Notes under the pieces: model-generated | What the model saw: the letters and a program-made list of their open reading frames with translations, nothing else | What the model was told of the DNA's origin: nothing | Databases searched by the model: none | Origin: Acanthaster planci | Lineage: Eukaryota > Echinodermata > Asteroidea > Valvatida > Acanthasteridae | Assembly (NCBI RefSeq): GCF_001949145.1 | Contig: NW_019091357.1 | Location: forward strand, 3,434,228 to 3,496,227 | Direction of reading: 5' to 3' | Length of the DNA: 62,000 nucleotides | Made by a program: the position numbers and the translations under genes | In this document: in pieces, positions 47,201 through 58,059 of the stretch | Position numbering within the stretch: position 1 is the first letter of the stretch | Layout of the letters: every line of letters starts with the position of its first letter

Positions 47201-48020
47201 TCAGTTGATACTACGAGTAAAATCTGCCGTACCTACTCCTACTGGAATGTGGCTGTACAAATATTGACATTTATTTGTGCAGTGGGGTTGTCACTGCTTA
47301 AAGTATCGGCGCACTTGGAGTTGAGCTTTTGCGTATATGCACGTCCGTACGTGTATATACCACATGCATCATGCGTGTGTACGTAAGTGTACAGTACAGG
47401 GAATACTGTATGCCAAGCTGATCTCATGTGTTGGGATATGGGGTCATATGGCCACCATCGCTCATTTCAAGGCCTGGATTGGTGCACAATTTTAAGCTTA
47501 CCTTGGTGTTCTTGCGGTTTAAACAAAGGAATAACACATAAAAATATCTCATAATTGATAAGGATAGGAACATCATGATAAATTTTAAGATTTTTTTTTT
47601 GAAATTTTACCAACTTAGGAATGAAATACATGTATGTGCCTGGCGGTCAGGCTCAAAATTACTCCAAATGCTGGGCGGACATTATGTGAGCTAGGTGGCC
47701 CCGCCAGCCACCCAGTGTAGCTACAACCCTGAAAGTGAGATGTACAACTCCAGCCCAACAGTTTCAGCTACAGATGTACTGGTATATTGAAAAATATGAA
47801 GTTTCATTTTTGTGAAAGACGACAAGCCCCTGCACACAAGTCAAAATGGTTAGCTAAAAACCAACGGACTACGTGTATCTCTCAGAATCCAAAGTAACAA
47901 AAACAAAGAATTCATTGTTCATCCAATACCTCTTCCAAACTGTCTATCTTGATACTGGCCATCAGGTGCATTTTCAAGTGACCCGTAGCCAAAGTCACCC
48001 CTTCCCCGCTGAGCTGCCAT
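35149..48020 (-). CDS. Syntaxin-7/12-like Qa-SNARE with two alternative last exons
   Basis: Target SNARE of the syntaxin-7/12 (endosomal) group. Common exons on the minus strand: 47930-48020, 46449-46517, 45435-45504, 44039-44129, 42737-42811, 42245-42310, 41534-41680, 39533-39605, 39075-39157; then a last exon at 36124-36216 or 35149-35241. Phases agree at every junction; each form is 285 residues. The N-terminal three-helix (Habc) part includes DEFADLAQQISSAI, MGTPSDSAMLRNR and STNKIVSETT. The SNARE helix includes IRQIEAAMLDVNEIFRDLGA, the central-layer glutamine region VSQQGEIID, and SIEANIDRASSNVEGAATQL. It is followed by KYQ, a basic patch and a transmembrane anchor. The start ATG at 48020 has ideal context (ACCATGG). 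It acts in membrane fusion in the endosome/lysosome pathway by family knowledge. Whether it is orthologous to STX7 or STX12 I cannot tell. Confidence 0.92.
36124..36216 (-). CDS. Syntaxin alternative last exon A (proximal membrane anchor)
   Basis: Thirty codons plus TGA. Acceptor TTTCGCAG, phase 0, directly compatible with the end of the SNARE exon (...ASKYQ). It encodes KKARKKMCF and then about 18 hydrophobic residues (LVLMAITALIITIVLIV) ending KLK. Same length (93 nt) and same layout as exon B 980 bp downstream in transcription order. If used, transcription or splicing ends here. Confidence 0.85.
   Translation of the reverse strand, partial: KKARKKMCFCLVLMAITALIITIVLIVKLK
36533..36751. repeat. 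TA-flanked MITE, family 3 copy 1
   Basis: About 220 bp with short terminal inverted repeats TCCGCCCCGAGC and TCCGCTCCGAGC, next to TA/TT. The inside shares ACAAGCGGGTTCTTGCA and AAAGACCATACATGCCGG with the inverted copy at 37490-37722. Tc1/mariner-like by its TA target (inference). Confidence 0.7.
37009..37102 (-). CDS. Candidate extra exon in the syntaxin locus, unconfirmed
   Basis: Between a strong acceptor (CGCTTCTTCGCAG) and a strong donor (GTAAGTAG) lies an open stretch encoding NVGVESAAFKVKSEARV and then TEASLETSNTASQV. Its third codon positions are clearly G/C-rich compared with the surroundings. The end (EARVTEAS...NTASQ) can be laid over EANIDRAS...GAATQ of the SNARE exon with about 6 identities in 17. 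A second acceptor (high end 37079) would give phase 1, the same as the SNARE exon at 39075-39157. With the first acceptor the phase does not fit. It could be a substitute SNARE exon, a relic, or chance. Confidence 0.25.
37490..37722. repeat. TA-flanked MITE, family 3 copy 2 (inverted)
   Basis: About 230 bp, reverse orientation to 36533-36751, terminal repeats TCTGCTCCGAGC and TCCGCCGCGAGC flanked by TA on both sides. The two copies bracket the candidate extra exon at 37009-37102. Confidence 0.7.
38671..38797 (-). repeat. Second SINE family, copy 2
   Basis: On the minus strand TAGCCGGGTTAGTGATACTG, B box AGGTTCGAATCT, then GTGGATTGGGTTTTCAGTCC. In a syntaxin intron. Confidence 0.6.
39682..39923. 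repeat. MITE family 2, copy 1 (GGTAATTCCAGAAA ends)
   Basis: 242 bp with terminal inverted repeats GTAATTCCAGAAACTAGGGG and its complement. Near-identical in reverse orientation to 44894-45138. Shared inside are TGTTTGGCAGGTAATTTGCA and GACAGGGACACGAAAA. Both copies lie in syntaxin introns. Confidence 0.85.
40097..40188. repeat. 12-bp tandem repeat, about 7.7 units
   Basis: Unit TGACTGGTCTTG with TGCTTGG, TGCACGG and TGCATGG variants. In the syntaxin intron between exons 7 and 8. Confidence 0.85.
41985..42115. repeat. Dispersed repeat with TTTCCATGACTTTTCCATGA
   Basis: Contains TTTCCATGACTTTTCCATGA and ends TTTTCCATAACCATAGGAAC followed by CCTGAG, a form of repeat end seen widely in animal DNA transposon relics. 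A more diverged relative is at 5050-5430 (CTTTTCCATTACTTTTT, CCATAACCATGCCAACC). Family not assigned. Confidence 0.4.
43281..43530. repeat. Possible relative of the ATGTGACCGG element
   Basis: Begins ATGTGACCGGATCCCTCAAA and ends with an inverted GGTCGGGTCGCAT-type sequence; the pairing is weak. In a syntaxin intron directly next to the 43540-43778 MITE. Confidence 0.3.
43540..43778. repeat. MITE with long inverted ends (CCAGGGGCCAAT)
   Basis: About 240 bp. Left arm CCAGGGGCCAATTTCATAGA then GCTGCTTAAGCACAAAATTT; the right arm is its inverted complement. In a syntaxin intron. Confidence 0.75.
44578..44812 (-). repeat. tRNA-derived SINE related to the 10.8-kb copy
   Basis: On the minus strand: head AAGTGGTTAGGGTCAGTGGC, B box-like AAGTTCAAATCC, then GGCAGTATGTTGTGGCCCTT and CTCTCCACCCAGGAGTATAA. 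The 3' part differs from the 10.8-kb copy. In a syntaxin intron. Confidence 0.7.
44894..45138. repeat. MITE family 2, copy 2 (inverted relative to copy 1)
   Basis: 245 bp, ends GGTAATTCCAGAAATTAGGG and its complement. The body is the reverse complement of copy 1, so the two could pair across about 5 kb of syntaxin pre-mRNA. Confidence 0.85.
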
Positions 48021-50340
48021 GGTTATGTCCCCCCCGGTGATTCACCACAGTACAGAGCTGGCTACGATTAAATATCCTTTGCCATCAGACTTCAAGACAC
48101 TTCTGTGCAGAAACGTATATGAATAATGAAGTACAATATGATGGAAAATCATTCACAAAGTACAAATGGTGGGCATGATCGGTCAACCTGCATGAGTGCT
48201 TGCTCTTTGCATGACCTGTTGATTGTATTGTGCAATATATATGCCAATAATTGCCTTTTCTACTTCATAATTGTGTTTCAAAAAGGGAAGTGAAGTTGGA
48301 GATTTCACACAAGATTGACCCATTGTGCAGAGCTATCAACAAATGCTTTTAAAGATCTGCTTATTCCGCATGTCCAGCCCAAAAATTACAGAGTACCGGA
48401 ATGGCATCAAGCCCAACGTATGCACTGGGTGTGCTATTGGTTGATCCTGTAGGAATATTATGAAATCTGACGATCCCATTGCCTATGATTATGAACCATT
48501 TTGGTATTTCAGTAGCCTAGGGTAGCGCATACTCAAAATGAAGCAACTTGTGGTTCACTGAAAAACATCAATACCCAAGCTGAGCATATGGTTGCGCTTA
48601 GCCCCACACGTAGGGCTGTAGTGGCTCTCTTTTACAATCTGTCTCTTTTCTGTTGCCACCGCAGCCCTACTTCAAGGCATGTCTTAAATGCCTGAAATCC
48701 AAACTGCAGGATTGTCACAAACTTTGAATCCTAATATCTTCCGAAATGAGAATGACTCGACAATAATACTGACACCGGCGTATTCCTCAGAGTTTGGACT
48801 TTTATGTGAGCACCCTAAAGCTTTCCAAAACCGTATATTTTCCATACCAGTTTTGTATGGTACAACCTATACCATAGCGCCTGTCGGGTGCCTTGAAATC
48901 TGACGCAAGAAGCGCTGCTTTCGTTTTTTAAAATGGCGCCGCCCATGGTCAGCATATAAATATCACACTTTTCACAGGCCCAGTTTTCAAGGCGCCATAC
49001 ATCGGAAAATATACGGTTTTGGAAAGCTTTAGAGTGCTCACATAAAAGTCCAAACTCCGACGAATACGCCAGTGTCATTCTCATTTTGGAAGATATTAGG
49101 ATTCAAAGTTTGTGACAATCCTGCAGTTTGGATTTCAGGCATTTAAGACATGCCTTGAAGTAGGGCTGCGGTGGCAACAGAAAAGAGACAGATTGTAAAA
49201 GAGAGCCACTGCAGCCCTACGTGTGGGGCCAGGTTTTGCTCTACTAGTACTATACTATGCTCAAAAACGAGATTGCACACTTCAGTTGCAACCTTCAAGT
49301 TGGAAGCTTCAAAAGCTAACCTATGTAGGCCTATGTTATTTTTAACCATCTATGTGACATGATGATCACCTGACAATGACGAGCCCGACTATACTTTAGT
49401 AATAGTACAGACCCCCTGCAAAAGACGTCAAGTTAGAGGGCGTTTCTTTCTTCCTCTAAAATAGGCTCCAGCAAACATTAAATTTGTGCATTCATTGTCA
49501 TAAATCTAAATAACAAAACATGTTCTCTGGGAGGGCGCTCCACGCAGGCCCTCTGTTTAGGTCTACCGGCGGTGGCTGACCCAACATCATGCATTAGTCT
49601 AGAACATACATTACTAGTCGCGAAGATGTCTACGACATAAAAGCCAGGGTCATTCACCAACCTCAAAACCTTCGCTAGTGTAATTTTTCTCTCTCTTCCA
49701 CTGCAGCTACTAAATCGGTTTTTCGTTTGTTCAACCTCTCTAAAACTAGGAGAGCAGATGTTTTCAAAACTTTTGTAAAGAATAGATCTCAAACACGGAA
49801 GGCAGACAAAACACTGTGACGCGTGAAGTCAGTTATCTGACTCACATTATAGTACCAATGCGTGAACAGGGAACTAGACCTTTACAACATGTCATGTGAC
49901 CAAATACAGATTGACCTCTGAAGGTGAAAGGTTGCACAGAAAGTTCGTAGCTAAGGACTTTTTACTTACGCCAATGAGAAAACCAATCCGCCTCTCCTAT
50001 AAAGTAATTGTCTCAGAATTGTTCTGCGTAGTTTTGGAAAGATGTTTAATGACAAAAAGGAGTCAGAGAGCATATTTAGAACCTTTTGTTTGGAAAATTA
50101 GGATGAAAAGAACACAATCTTTTAATGTAGTAAATATCTATTTTCTACTGAAGATTTCGAACACATGGGGATTTAGGGTTGTGAAGTTGCCCACCGACGT
50201 GTGGCGCCGTATAGCAAGCTGTATGTGATCAAAACAGAAATCCGCGAGTACAGTGCACAATACAGTGGGCATTTGAGGGTCGATTTGAGTGCAATTGATC
50301 TTCTAACGACGTTTAAGTCCAAAATTGAACCAAAAGCAGC
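48021..50340. other. Divergent intergenic region between syntaxin and CFAP95
   Basis: 2.3 kb between the two start codons. It contains the large fold-back element (48601-49229) and otherwise no recognised gene. It should hold the promoters of both genes. I searched for an RFX X-box expected of a ciliary gene and saw no good full match. Confidence 0.5.
48601..49229. repeat. Large fold-back element, arms about 240 bp
   Basis: The left arm 48601-48843 and right arm 49003-49229 are near-perfect inverted repeats (for example GCCCCACACGTAGGGCTG against its complement, and AAGGCATGTCTTAAATGCCT against its complement). They are separated by a loop of about 160 bp that includes AAAATGGCGCCGCCC. The left arm has a short insertion of about 10 bp. 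It starts 580 bp upstream of the syntaxin ATG, in the divergent region. Confidence 0.85.
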
Positions 50341-53300
50341 ATGAGTGCTAACTTGAGTTTGCCAGACTTTGTAGAGCGCAAAGGCTCTTTGTTTTTACGC
50401 TCCGATCACATGGATTACAGCCGTCCAACCCTGAACTCAAATTGGTAAGATTCAGCCGTAGGCATGGAAGGGGCCTTGGAGACCCTGCCGGTACTGCCAG
50501 CATTGACCAGGGCCCCTTTAACGCGTTCAATTTAATTTTGCTCAAAAGCATTTTAGTGAGATTTTCTGTTGAAAAAATTACCAGAACATGGTGCACCTAT
50601 CTTCAGTTCGAACTTCACTTTAGGCTTGAAGTGAATTAGCCTAGGCCTAGGTGCAAGGACCCTCAGAACTGTGGGGTCCCGCGACGGACGTCGAAACCCA
50701 CAGTTCTGGGGGTAAGACCTAGGACCATGGTTAGGCTATGTTGATGTTATGCCTTAGGCCTATTATTGTTATCAATCATTTCTGGTAATGACACCAGGGA
50801 TTCCTCAAAAGTGCCCTTGGCACTAAGCTCGCAAGCCTGAAGAAACCTGTAGAGAGGAGACAATGAGAAGCAGTTACAGTTTTTCAGAGGTGGGAGGAAA
50901 ACCCCGGAGGAATATTCTGGGTAGGAAGGTAGGGACTGAAAATCCGATCCACCTGTGGAACGGGCCAGGATTCGAACCCAGACCGCAAAGGTGGAAGACG
51001 AGGAAAGAACCACTATGCCAACCTGACTCCCCAAACTACATGTACATGTATGCCTATGTAACAAAAGTTACATGAATCTGTTCAGGCCAAACTTGACAAA
51101 ATTTAAAAGTAAAAGTGAGGAAATCAGTCAGTATGGTCAAGCAACTGTGCAGAGTTTGCGTGATAATGCGGAGCGATCCATTGCACCCTACATTCGTGTA
51201 TGTGGGCCTACCAGTACATGTACTCTCAAAGATTGAACAGAATTTGTAAACAAAAATTTCAGATTTTCCAAATTTTCGTGTCAGAAAAAAAATTCCCTGA
51301 CCAAAGATATGGCCAGTATACGGTGTTTGTAGTGATTAGACATTGATTTGTACATGTATAATTTGCAGAGTCATTGCTAAACAGGTCTGTATGTAATGCG
51401 TACATGCACAACAACTTGACTTCCCACTGAAAATGAACACGGCCAATTTTCCCTTCACAACAGGCACCAGGCCAGGGAAGCAGAACCCAAAGACTACGAT
51501 ATCAACAATGAATCAGAGAAGAAAGACCTCCATCGAACCACCTACAGGAGAATTGGAAACATTACAGATGGAGTAAGAGTACTGAGGATGATTTTCCCCG
51601 TAAACTTTCTAGCTCTCCAAACACCGGTGGTCATTCCTTTTCTCCCAACTTACATGCTATTTTCCCTTTCCAGTTTAATATCAATTTATTGCTCATGCTT
51701 CCAGCTGAAAGTCGAAATCATTTTTAAGCGCTGTGATTTGGTCCTCGCAAAGTCCCCAAACAAAATGTGCAGCACAGAACAAGAAAAGGTTGTTTTTACT
51801 GAGTTTACACTTATGAATTGTTTCTCACCCTCCTCTCCCCGCAAGGGCTGCCTTGCCAAAGATGTGGATCTCGCCTGTACTAGATGCATAAGAATATAGC
51901 ACAGCTTGACCCTAAAAATATACACATGTGTAAGGAATACGCATCTTTATGTAAAAAAAAGTACACATACAGTGTATACATGTAAAAAATTGCAACACGA
52001 TTGTCTCTCGGACTAAACAGTTGAGCCAAAGTTCTTCTGCAAGTACAGCTACCTGGACATCAATTTGGCAGTACTGCTGCACTCCAAAAATCCCCTATTC
52101 TTCTGTGCCCCCCCCGCCTCTGTTCTCTTACTTCAGTCTGCTTGATTGACTTGGGAAAAGAGTTGACAACCCTGATCATGTAACAGCTCTCCCCAAAAGG
52201 CATTTCAAAACAAGATTGTGATTGTTAATTTGGAACTTCTCCGTAGCAAGAGTTGATTTCCAACCTTCTCAGCTAAGCACATTAACATAATAATAATAAC
52301 AAAAAGGAACATTTACATTGTGCAGATGCTATACAAAAATAGTCAACTGCACATAACAATACCCATCACTAGCAGAGATGAAAATCAGGTGTTGGAAAAA
52401 GCTTCATGAAAGAGATGAGTTTTTAGAACAATCTTGAATGTGTGGACAGATTTAGCATGTCTTACATGAAAGGGCAGGTAGTTCCAAAACCTAAGAGCAG
52501 CACAAATACATGCACGGTCTCCAAAAGTTGCCTTAGCTCTACTATAGGGATGACAATGACTACACAATGTATGCAAATGGGTCCAGCCATTGATTGGTGA
52601 CATCTTTGATACCTAATGCACATACAGGGCCGAAAATTCACTGAAATAGGTATAAAGTTTACAGTTCTACTCACAGGTAAATGATCCCAGCTACATAATT
52701 GAGCACCCTATCATACCCGTATGTACTGCATACCATATTTCAGCTTAATGTTTCTAAGCATTACATGTATCTTGGAGTCACACACCTAGAAAAGTCAGGG
52801 TGTGCTATTGTTGCACACCTTCCATAATGGCAAAAATACTTTTGAAAGTTAAACGAGGAATATCAAGAAAACGACAAAGGACAAAAGCTCTTGTTTCTGG
52901 ACAGGTCAGCCGGTCAAAGAAGAATCACTCAAGTCTTTCACTTGAGCACACTAATTCATATGAAGCACTAAATTTGAGACCAACTGGACAAAAGAGTTCC
53001 AAATAATCATTTCGATATTCCCAGGATAGGAATTACAAAAGAAGAAATTTATTTGTTTCGGTACTGTTCAACTTGGCAACTTATATGCGTGGCCTAGAAC
53101 AAGTGTAATACAAAGTGACTAACCAGACATTACAAACACCGGACTGCCTTAATGAAAGCTGGCACACCAAATAATATCCTGAAAGATTTACGCACTCTTT
53201 GCAACTTTAAACCCAAGTGCCAATTGCAAATATCAACATTTAAATGAAACACAGACGGGACAAGGAAGGGAAAAAATGCAATGAGAACTCCAAAAAATGC

Positions 53301-56300
53301 GTTTAATAATGCCTGATAAAATACAGCCACGGTGGACTGGATTTCATGTCCTTTTTGTTTTGTATCCCAAGAATATTTGACAGGTGAAAAACAAGCCCCG
53401 ACCAATGCCTGTTTAATAGGCATTCCATTATTAAACACAAGATTGATCCTGATTTCTGAAGTTTCAAGGTTCGCCAAGCACGTTTTAATAAGGACCGGCA
53501 TCGGTACATAAATTCTCTTTTTTGGGGGGGGTAGATGTCTTCCCTTCGATCCTCGGCAATGATGGGCTGGTTTAGAGGCACGTAATACACTGGCACGGGA
53601 TCATGACGAGAAAGGCAAACTGGGTATCAATTTGCGTTCAATTAGTGGCCGATTGATTCCAGGTAGAGCAATTACCCAGACCCGTAAGCTGTCGTATCAC
53701 CGTTGGCTCGTGGCGAAGCAGAGTTAGCTTAGGCTGTGGCGGGGATGGGCTCATCAGCTCTTCAGGACTTTGGAAGTACACGTACGCAACTGACCTTTGA
53801 AGGAATGAGTCAAGTGAACCTTCAAAAGCAACAAAAGTTTATATTTCGCCAGTTCACTGAAAAGCTTCCCTTTGTCATACTGTTATGTCTTAAACTACAT
53901 GCACGGTATATTTGCCCCTACAAGTTCTATCAAAGATTTACATGTATGTATGTGGTATCCAGACAAAATCTTCTATATGCTGAGCTGTAACACTTGTGAT
54001 AACATGGAAGCCTACTGGTACTTTGTACCCAGACTCAATACATATCTGATGTAGTTTGCCACCAGTTTCTCCTGATTGCATTTGTGTGAGATGGCGGCAA
54101 GAGCAATGAGGTTTAATACAGGCACATCTCTGTTTGTGTTATGTTTGACGGGCACTTACATGTAAGCTTGTTCACGGACCTTTTTGTTCAAGGAAGTCTT
54201 CAATCTCTGCTACATCAACAATTGCGGTTCTTGAAAGACTGTGGTAATGTCTGAGCCCTGCTTTTTTTTCAAAAAAGTAAAAAATAAATACTAGATTTCT
54301 TTTAAAATGTTATATTTGGAAATTTTGACCTTTAGGTGATCACTGTCAGGCTTGCCCAGTCTGATTTATGTTACCAAAACATTTCAGTCTATTAGAAGTC
54401 GCACCCAACTTGAAATGCACACGAAAAGCAACCTGTGTGATATCTTCCCGACTGCAGAGTGTAAGTGCAGAATTCAATAAAAATTATCAATTATTTTGAC
54501 TCCATCTAAACAGAGAGAGAGAGATGTCCAGAGATCTAAAATCCTTGTCTTCATATAAAGATTAAACATCGAGGAAATGGTTGCTTTGGGGGAAATTAAA
54601 GACCCATTCAAACTACCAGCATTATTAAGGTACTCATCAGAGTAGACTGCTTGATTTAGTGTCTTCTCCGTGTTCGTGGACATTTCAATTGATTAGCCAA
54701 ATTTTCTCCAGCTCCAAATCTTTTGAGCTGTCCCCCAACATTACCTGCACTCTCTCATATCAGTTGACGCATGCCATGAGCCCCCTGTCCAATAATCTTG
54801 GACTAACAATTTTGATTTCTCCGTCCCGATCAGCCTGGTGCGCCGCAAACCGGCCAAAATCTTCCCTCTCTCTCTCTCTCTAGTCACCAAAAGATTGAAC
54901 CGAAACAATAACGTTGGGGATCTGCAGTGTGTATCTGCCAAAGGCGGCCTGAAACCCGAATCGTGACCGGCGCTGTCCAATTTGGGGCTTGTCGGCGGTC
55001 GTTAGGCAGGCACCCTTACCGAAGTTTATCGGCAGGGGATTGCTCGTCGCAAATTGTCTGAGTGGAGTTTTGAGAAAAAAATGAAGAGAAAAGAAAAGAG
55101 AAAGATGAAGAACTTGGGGGAAACAGCGCGTTTGGAGAATTAGGTCAAAAGGGTTTCTGTCAAGATACCTCATTCTAAAAACACGTTATTTCTCATTAAT
55201 CAGGCGCTGACATTTTGTTCCTTTTGCCATATCCTGGGGCCACATCTTGGATCAGAAAAAGAGGACAGATTGTGGATAACTGGGAGGGACGTTTCGTGTC
55301 AGAGTGGCAAATTTGGGGACTGTTAACTGGCCGAGTCCAAGCGAAGCATGTAAACACATCCTGCCAGGTTTAATGTAACCAGATATACACGGCGGTGTTA
55401 AACAAAGGGGAAAATTAAACCAGAGATTGTCAAATGTCAAAAGTTTGAAAAGAGAAATCTGCTGTGGCGACAAATATGAAAGGTTTTTTTTATTTAAAGC
55501 TTACTTCTACAAGTGCCGACAAAATGAAAATAAAAATGAAATTTTGAATTTACAAAATTAAATTTTGTAATTTTCACAAATGAAAGGATATTGTCAATTT
55601 GAAAACCTTACCTCCTGATCATATGTACACTATTTTGGGCTGATATCAGTTACATACAATCATTCACATTTCTGGTTGTATTACTAAAAAGTAGCAACTG
55701 GTGAGGAATTATACCACTTGTGGTTCCCCTACCTTGTTTAAACACAGACATGCAGTGTACCTGCAGGGCATGTAGCGCAGAGGCAAACAAAAGTTTATAT
55801 ATAACTCAGAAGTTGTGTCAAAAAGACTAAACATGGGATAAAAGGTAATAAAGGAAAGTTGCTGTCACACTATGAGGTCATTTTAATATACATATCATGT
55901 TTTAATTTAGGATGGGCAACCTGCGTGCATGATAACTTGTCTTGTGAGGACTTATTGGGACTTGTGAGGACCTGTGGTGGACATAAGAGTACATGTATGA
56001 TGGGTTCATCATGATTTGTGATGGACTTGAGAACAGTTGTGCTTGACTCAGTGCTCTTCTTTTTAGACTCAAATTCAGCCGGGATCATGACAGAGAAATT
56101 CAACACCAGAGTTTACCTCAACTGTGATATATGAACCAGTACATAATCACCAGGAAGTGATAGGAGAGAGAAAACTCACTTCTACAGTTACACCTGTAGG
56201 TGTTTGTTACACCTGCAGGTGTAACAGTTACACCTGCATGCACTCATTGAGAAATGCACCTTTTTTTTATTTTGCCCCCTTGCAGTCATTCCCCTTGACC

Positions 56301-58059
56301 ACCACCCAGTACTCCATGCAGCAGATCCACCTCAAGAATGACTTTGAGGAGAAAGAGACGAGAAAGCCCATGGTGAATATTGACACCTACCAAGCCGCCG
56401 ACATAGACAGGTGAGTGCTGGAAAGTCGCTGACAACTCAGGGACTTAGTGCCCCATGTACTGAGATGGGAAGTGGCGAGGATTTGGGGAGAACCAAGAAC
56501 TTGACTGTCGGGAATGTTTTCAAAATTTTGGGAATGTGTCTAAAAAGTGTTGAGACAATAACCATGGGGATTTTGCAGTAGGATCTCTGTTCGGTTGAAA
56601 TGAGCATTTCTCACATGCAGAATTCATGATTTGGTTTTTTTTAACTGTGGGTCATCAATTATACGAAGGTGATACTTTTGACCCATTTTCCCCGATGTAA
56701 GCTCTGCTCATGTCCTCTCAAGTTATTTGAAAATCTTTTGACGGAATGTTTTCATCCTTTTGTTGGAGCCACACTATCCTCTTTTGCCAGAGGAGGCAGG
56801 TAGACTTATCCCAGTCCCTCCGCTGTCATTATGGAGGCAGAAATCAGTTGATTGGCCCACCTTTCCTGTTTTTGACTGACTGAGAAAGAAGGAATGTGTA
56901 TAGAACACTTTCAGTTGAAATGTTCAAATTGTCCGGTTGTAAATGCACAGGGATACAGGACACCCAAAGACAGGTTATCAAGCTGTTCTTCCCCGCCACC
57001 ACCCTGAGCATGACAAGAGGCATCTTGAGACAACCCACAGGGCAGACTACAGACCACCGTTCCCGTACACACCTGTGCCGGTAAGTACGGTGGCCCTGAA
57101 CGGACACTGCAGAGCTTGACATGGCAAAGGCAGCTCAGAAAAGCTACCAACACAACATTATTAGAAATATAATATGACATAAATATCCTGAACCAAATCA
57201 TCAACTCCCCCCTCCAAAAAAGTAAATGCACTCCCTATGAATCCTTTCTACCTGGCCATTCCTTGAAATTTTGTGAACAAATTTGGCATTTTAAAGTGGA
57301 TGCAATAGAACTTTGCAACTCAAGTACATTTCGTTGGTTTTACCACAAGTGACGTATGGTGAATAGTTGCCGCACCACGAACTGATGTATTCTGTGTACA
57401 AAGTCTATGGATGGTACGTCACTTCGTGGTGCACCAAAACTGTCCTATACATCACTTCCTGGTGCACCCAAACTATCCTATACATCACTTCGTGGTGCAC
57501 CAAAACTATCCTATACATCACGTCCTGGTGCACCCAAACTATCCTACACATCACTTCCTGGTGCACCCAAACTATCCTATACATCACTTGGTGGTGCACC
57601 CAAACTATCCTATACATCACTTGGTGGTGCACCCAAACTATCCTATACATCACTTGGTGGTGCACCAAAACTATCCTATACATCACTTTGTGGTGCACCC
57701 AAACTATCCTATACGTCACTTCATGGTGCACCAAAACTATCCGATACATCACTTCGTGGTGCACTGAAACTATCCTATATATCACTTCATGGTGCACCAA
57801 AACTATCCTATAGGCCTACATCACTTTGTGGTGAACCCAACGATTTATTCATACCTAAATTTCCACACAGGAGCAACCACCTGATTTTCCCGATAACTCC
57901 AATGTGTTCCGGCACTGCCACAGTCAGTTTACTGACACAGCGGACTACCGGCGGTTCGGCCGCAACACCTGGCAGGATGAGAGTGGGCAGTATGCCAACT
58001 CCCAGCTGAGGCGAGACTACTTCCAGCCCACCAACACCATACCACAAATACTTGAGTAG
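50341..58059 (+). CDS. CFAP95: CFAP95 (C9orf135-type) cilia and flagella associated protein
   Basis: Five coding exons on the plus strand: 50341-50444, 51464-51572, 56286-56410, 56951-57080 and 57871-58059. They join in phase to 218 residues, ending at TAG; human CFAP95 is about 229. Landmarks in order are PDFVERKGSLFLRSDH, YSRPTLNSNWHQAREAEPK, DYDINNESE followed by TTYRRIGN, TGYQAVLPRHHPEHD with TTHRADYRPPFPYTP, and HSQFTDTADYRRFGRNTW followed by DESGQYANS. These follow the known family from end to end. CFAP95 is associated with doublet microtubules in motile cilia, so expression in ciliated cells and sperm is expected. Intron 2 is 4.7 kb. Intron 4 holds a 33-bp minisatellite. It is divergent from the syntaxin gene, 2.3 kb between start codons. 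Confidence 0.92.
50867..51037 (-). repeat. Second SINE family, copy 1
   Basis: On the minus strand it begins GGGGAGTCAGGTTGGCATAG and has the B box GGGTTCGAATCC, then GGTGGATCGGATTTTCAGTC. Same family as 38671-38797. Lies in CFAP95 intron 1. Confidence 0.65.
52275..52615 (-). mobile_element. Truncated non-LTR retrotransposon (CR1/L2-like) 3' end
   Basis: The minus-strand frame at 52385-52603 ends with SRAKATFGDRACICAALRFW then NYLPFHVRHAKS and FKIVLKTHLFHEAF. This matches the usual C-terminal tail of CR1/L2-type ORF2 proteins (GDR-x-F...WN-LP...FK-x-LKT-LF). It is followed by a short 3' UTR and a TTATTATTATTATG-type tail. The reverse transcriptase domain is missing, so this is a dead 5'-truncated copy. 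In CFAP95 intron 2. Confidence 0.75.
57412..57836. repeat. 33-bp minisatellite, about 12-13 units
   Basis: The unit is CATCACTTCNTGGTGCACC followed by CAAACTATCCTATA; the units vary at the CTTCCTGG/CTTCGTGG/CTTGGTGG positions. Because 33 is a multiple of three and the unit lacks stops, several frames on both strands stay open. It lies entirely in CFAP95 intron 4, between good splice sites at 57080 and 57871, so it is not taken as coding. Confidence 0.9.

Noticed and set aside
52385-52603. Possible cellular gene fragment on the minus strand
   Set aside because: The GDR...W-x-x-LP...FK-x-x-LKTHLF pattern is that of a retrotransposon ORF2 tail.
54862-54886. CT microsatellite in CFAP95 intron 2
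   Set aside because: An ordinary short simple repeat without further structure.
57405-57800. 131-codon minus-strand frame rich in VHHEVMYRIV
   Set aside because: The other-strand shadow of the same minisatellite.
57407-58009. 200-codon plus-strand frame reading SYTSLPGAPKL repeats and running into the last CFAP95 exon
   Set aside because: It is a by-product of the 33-bp minisatellite and enters the CFAP95 exon out of its proper frame. The genuine acceptor is at 57870/57871.
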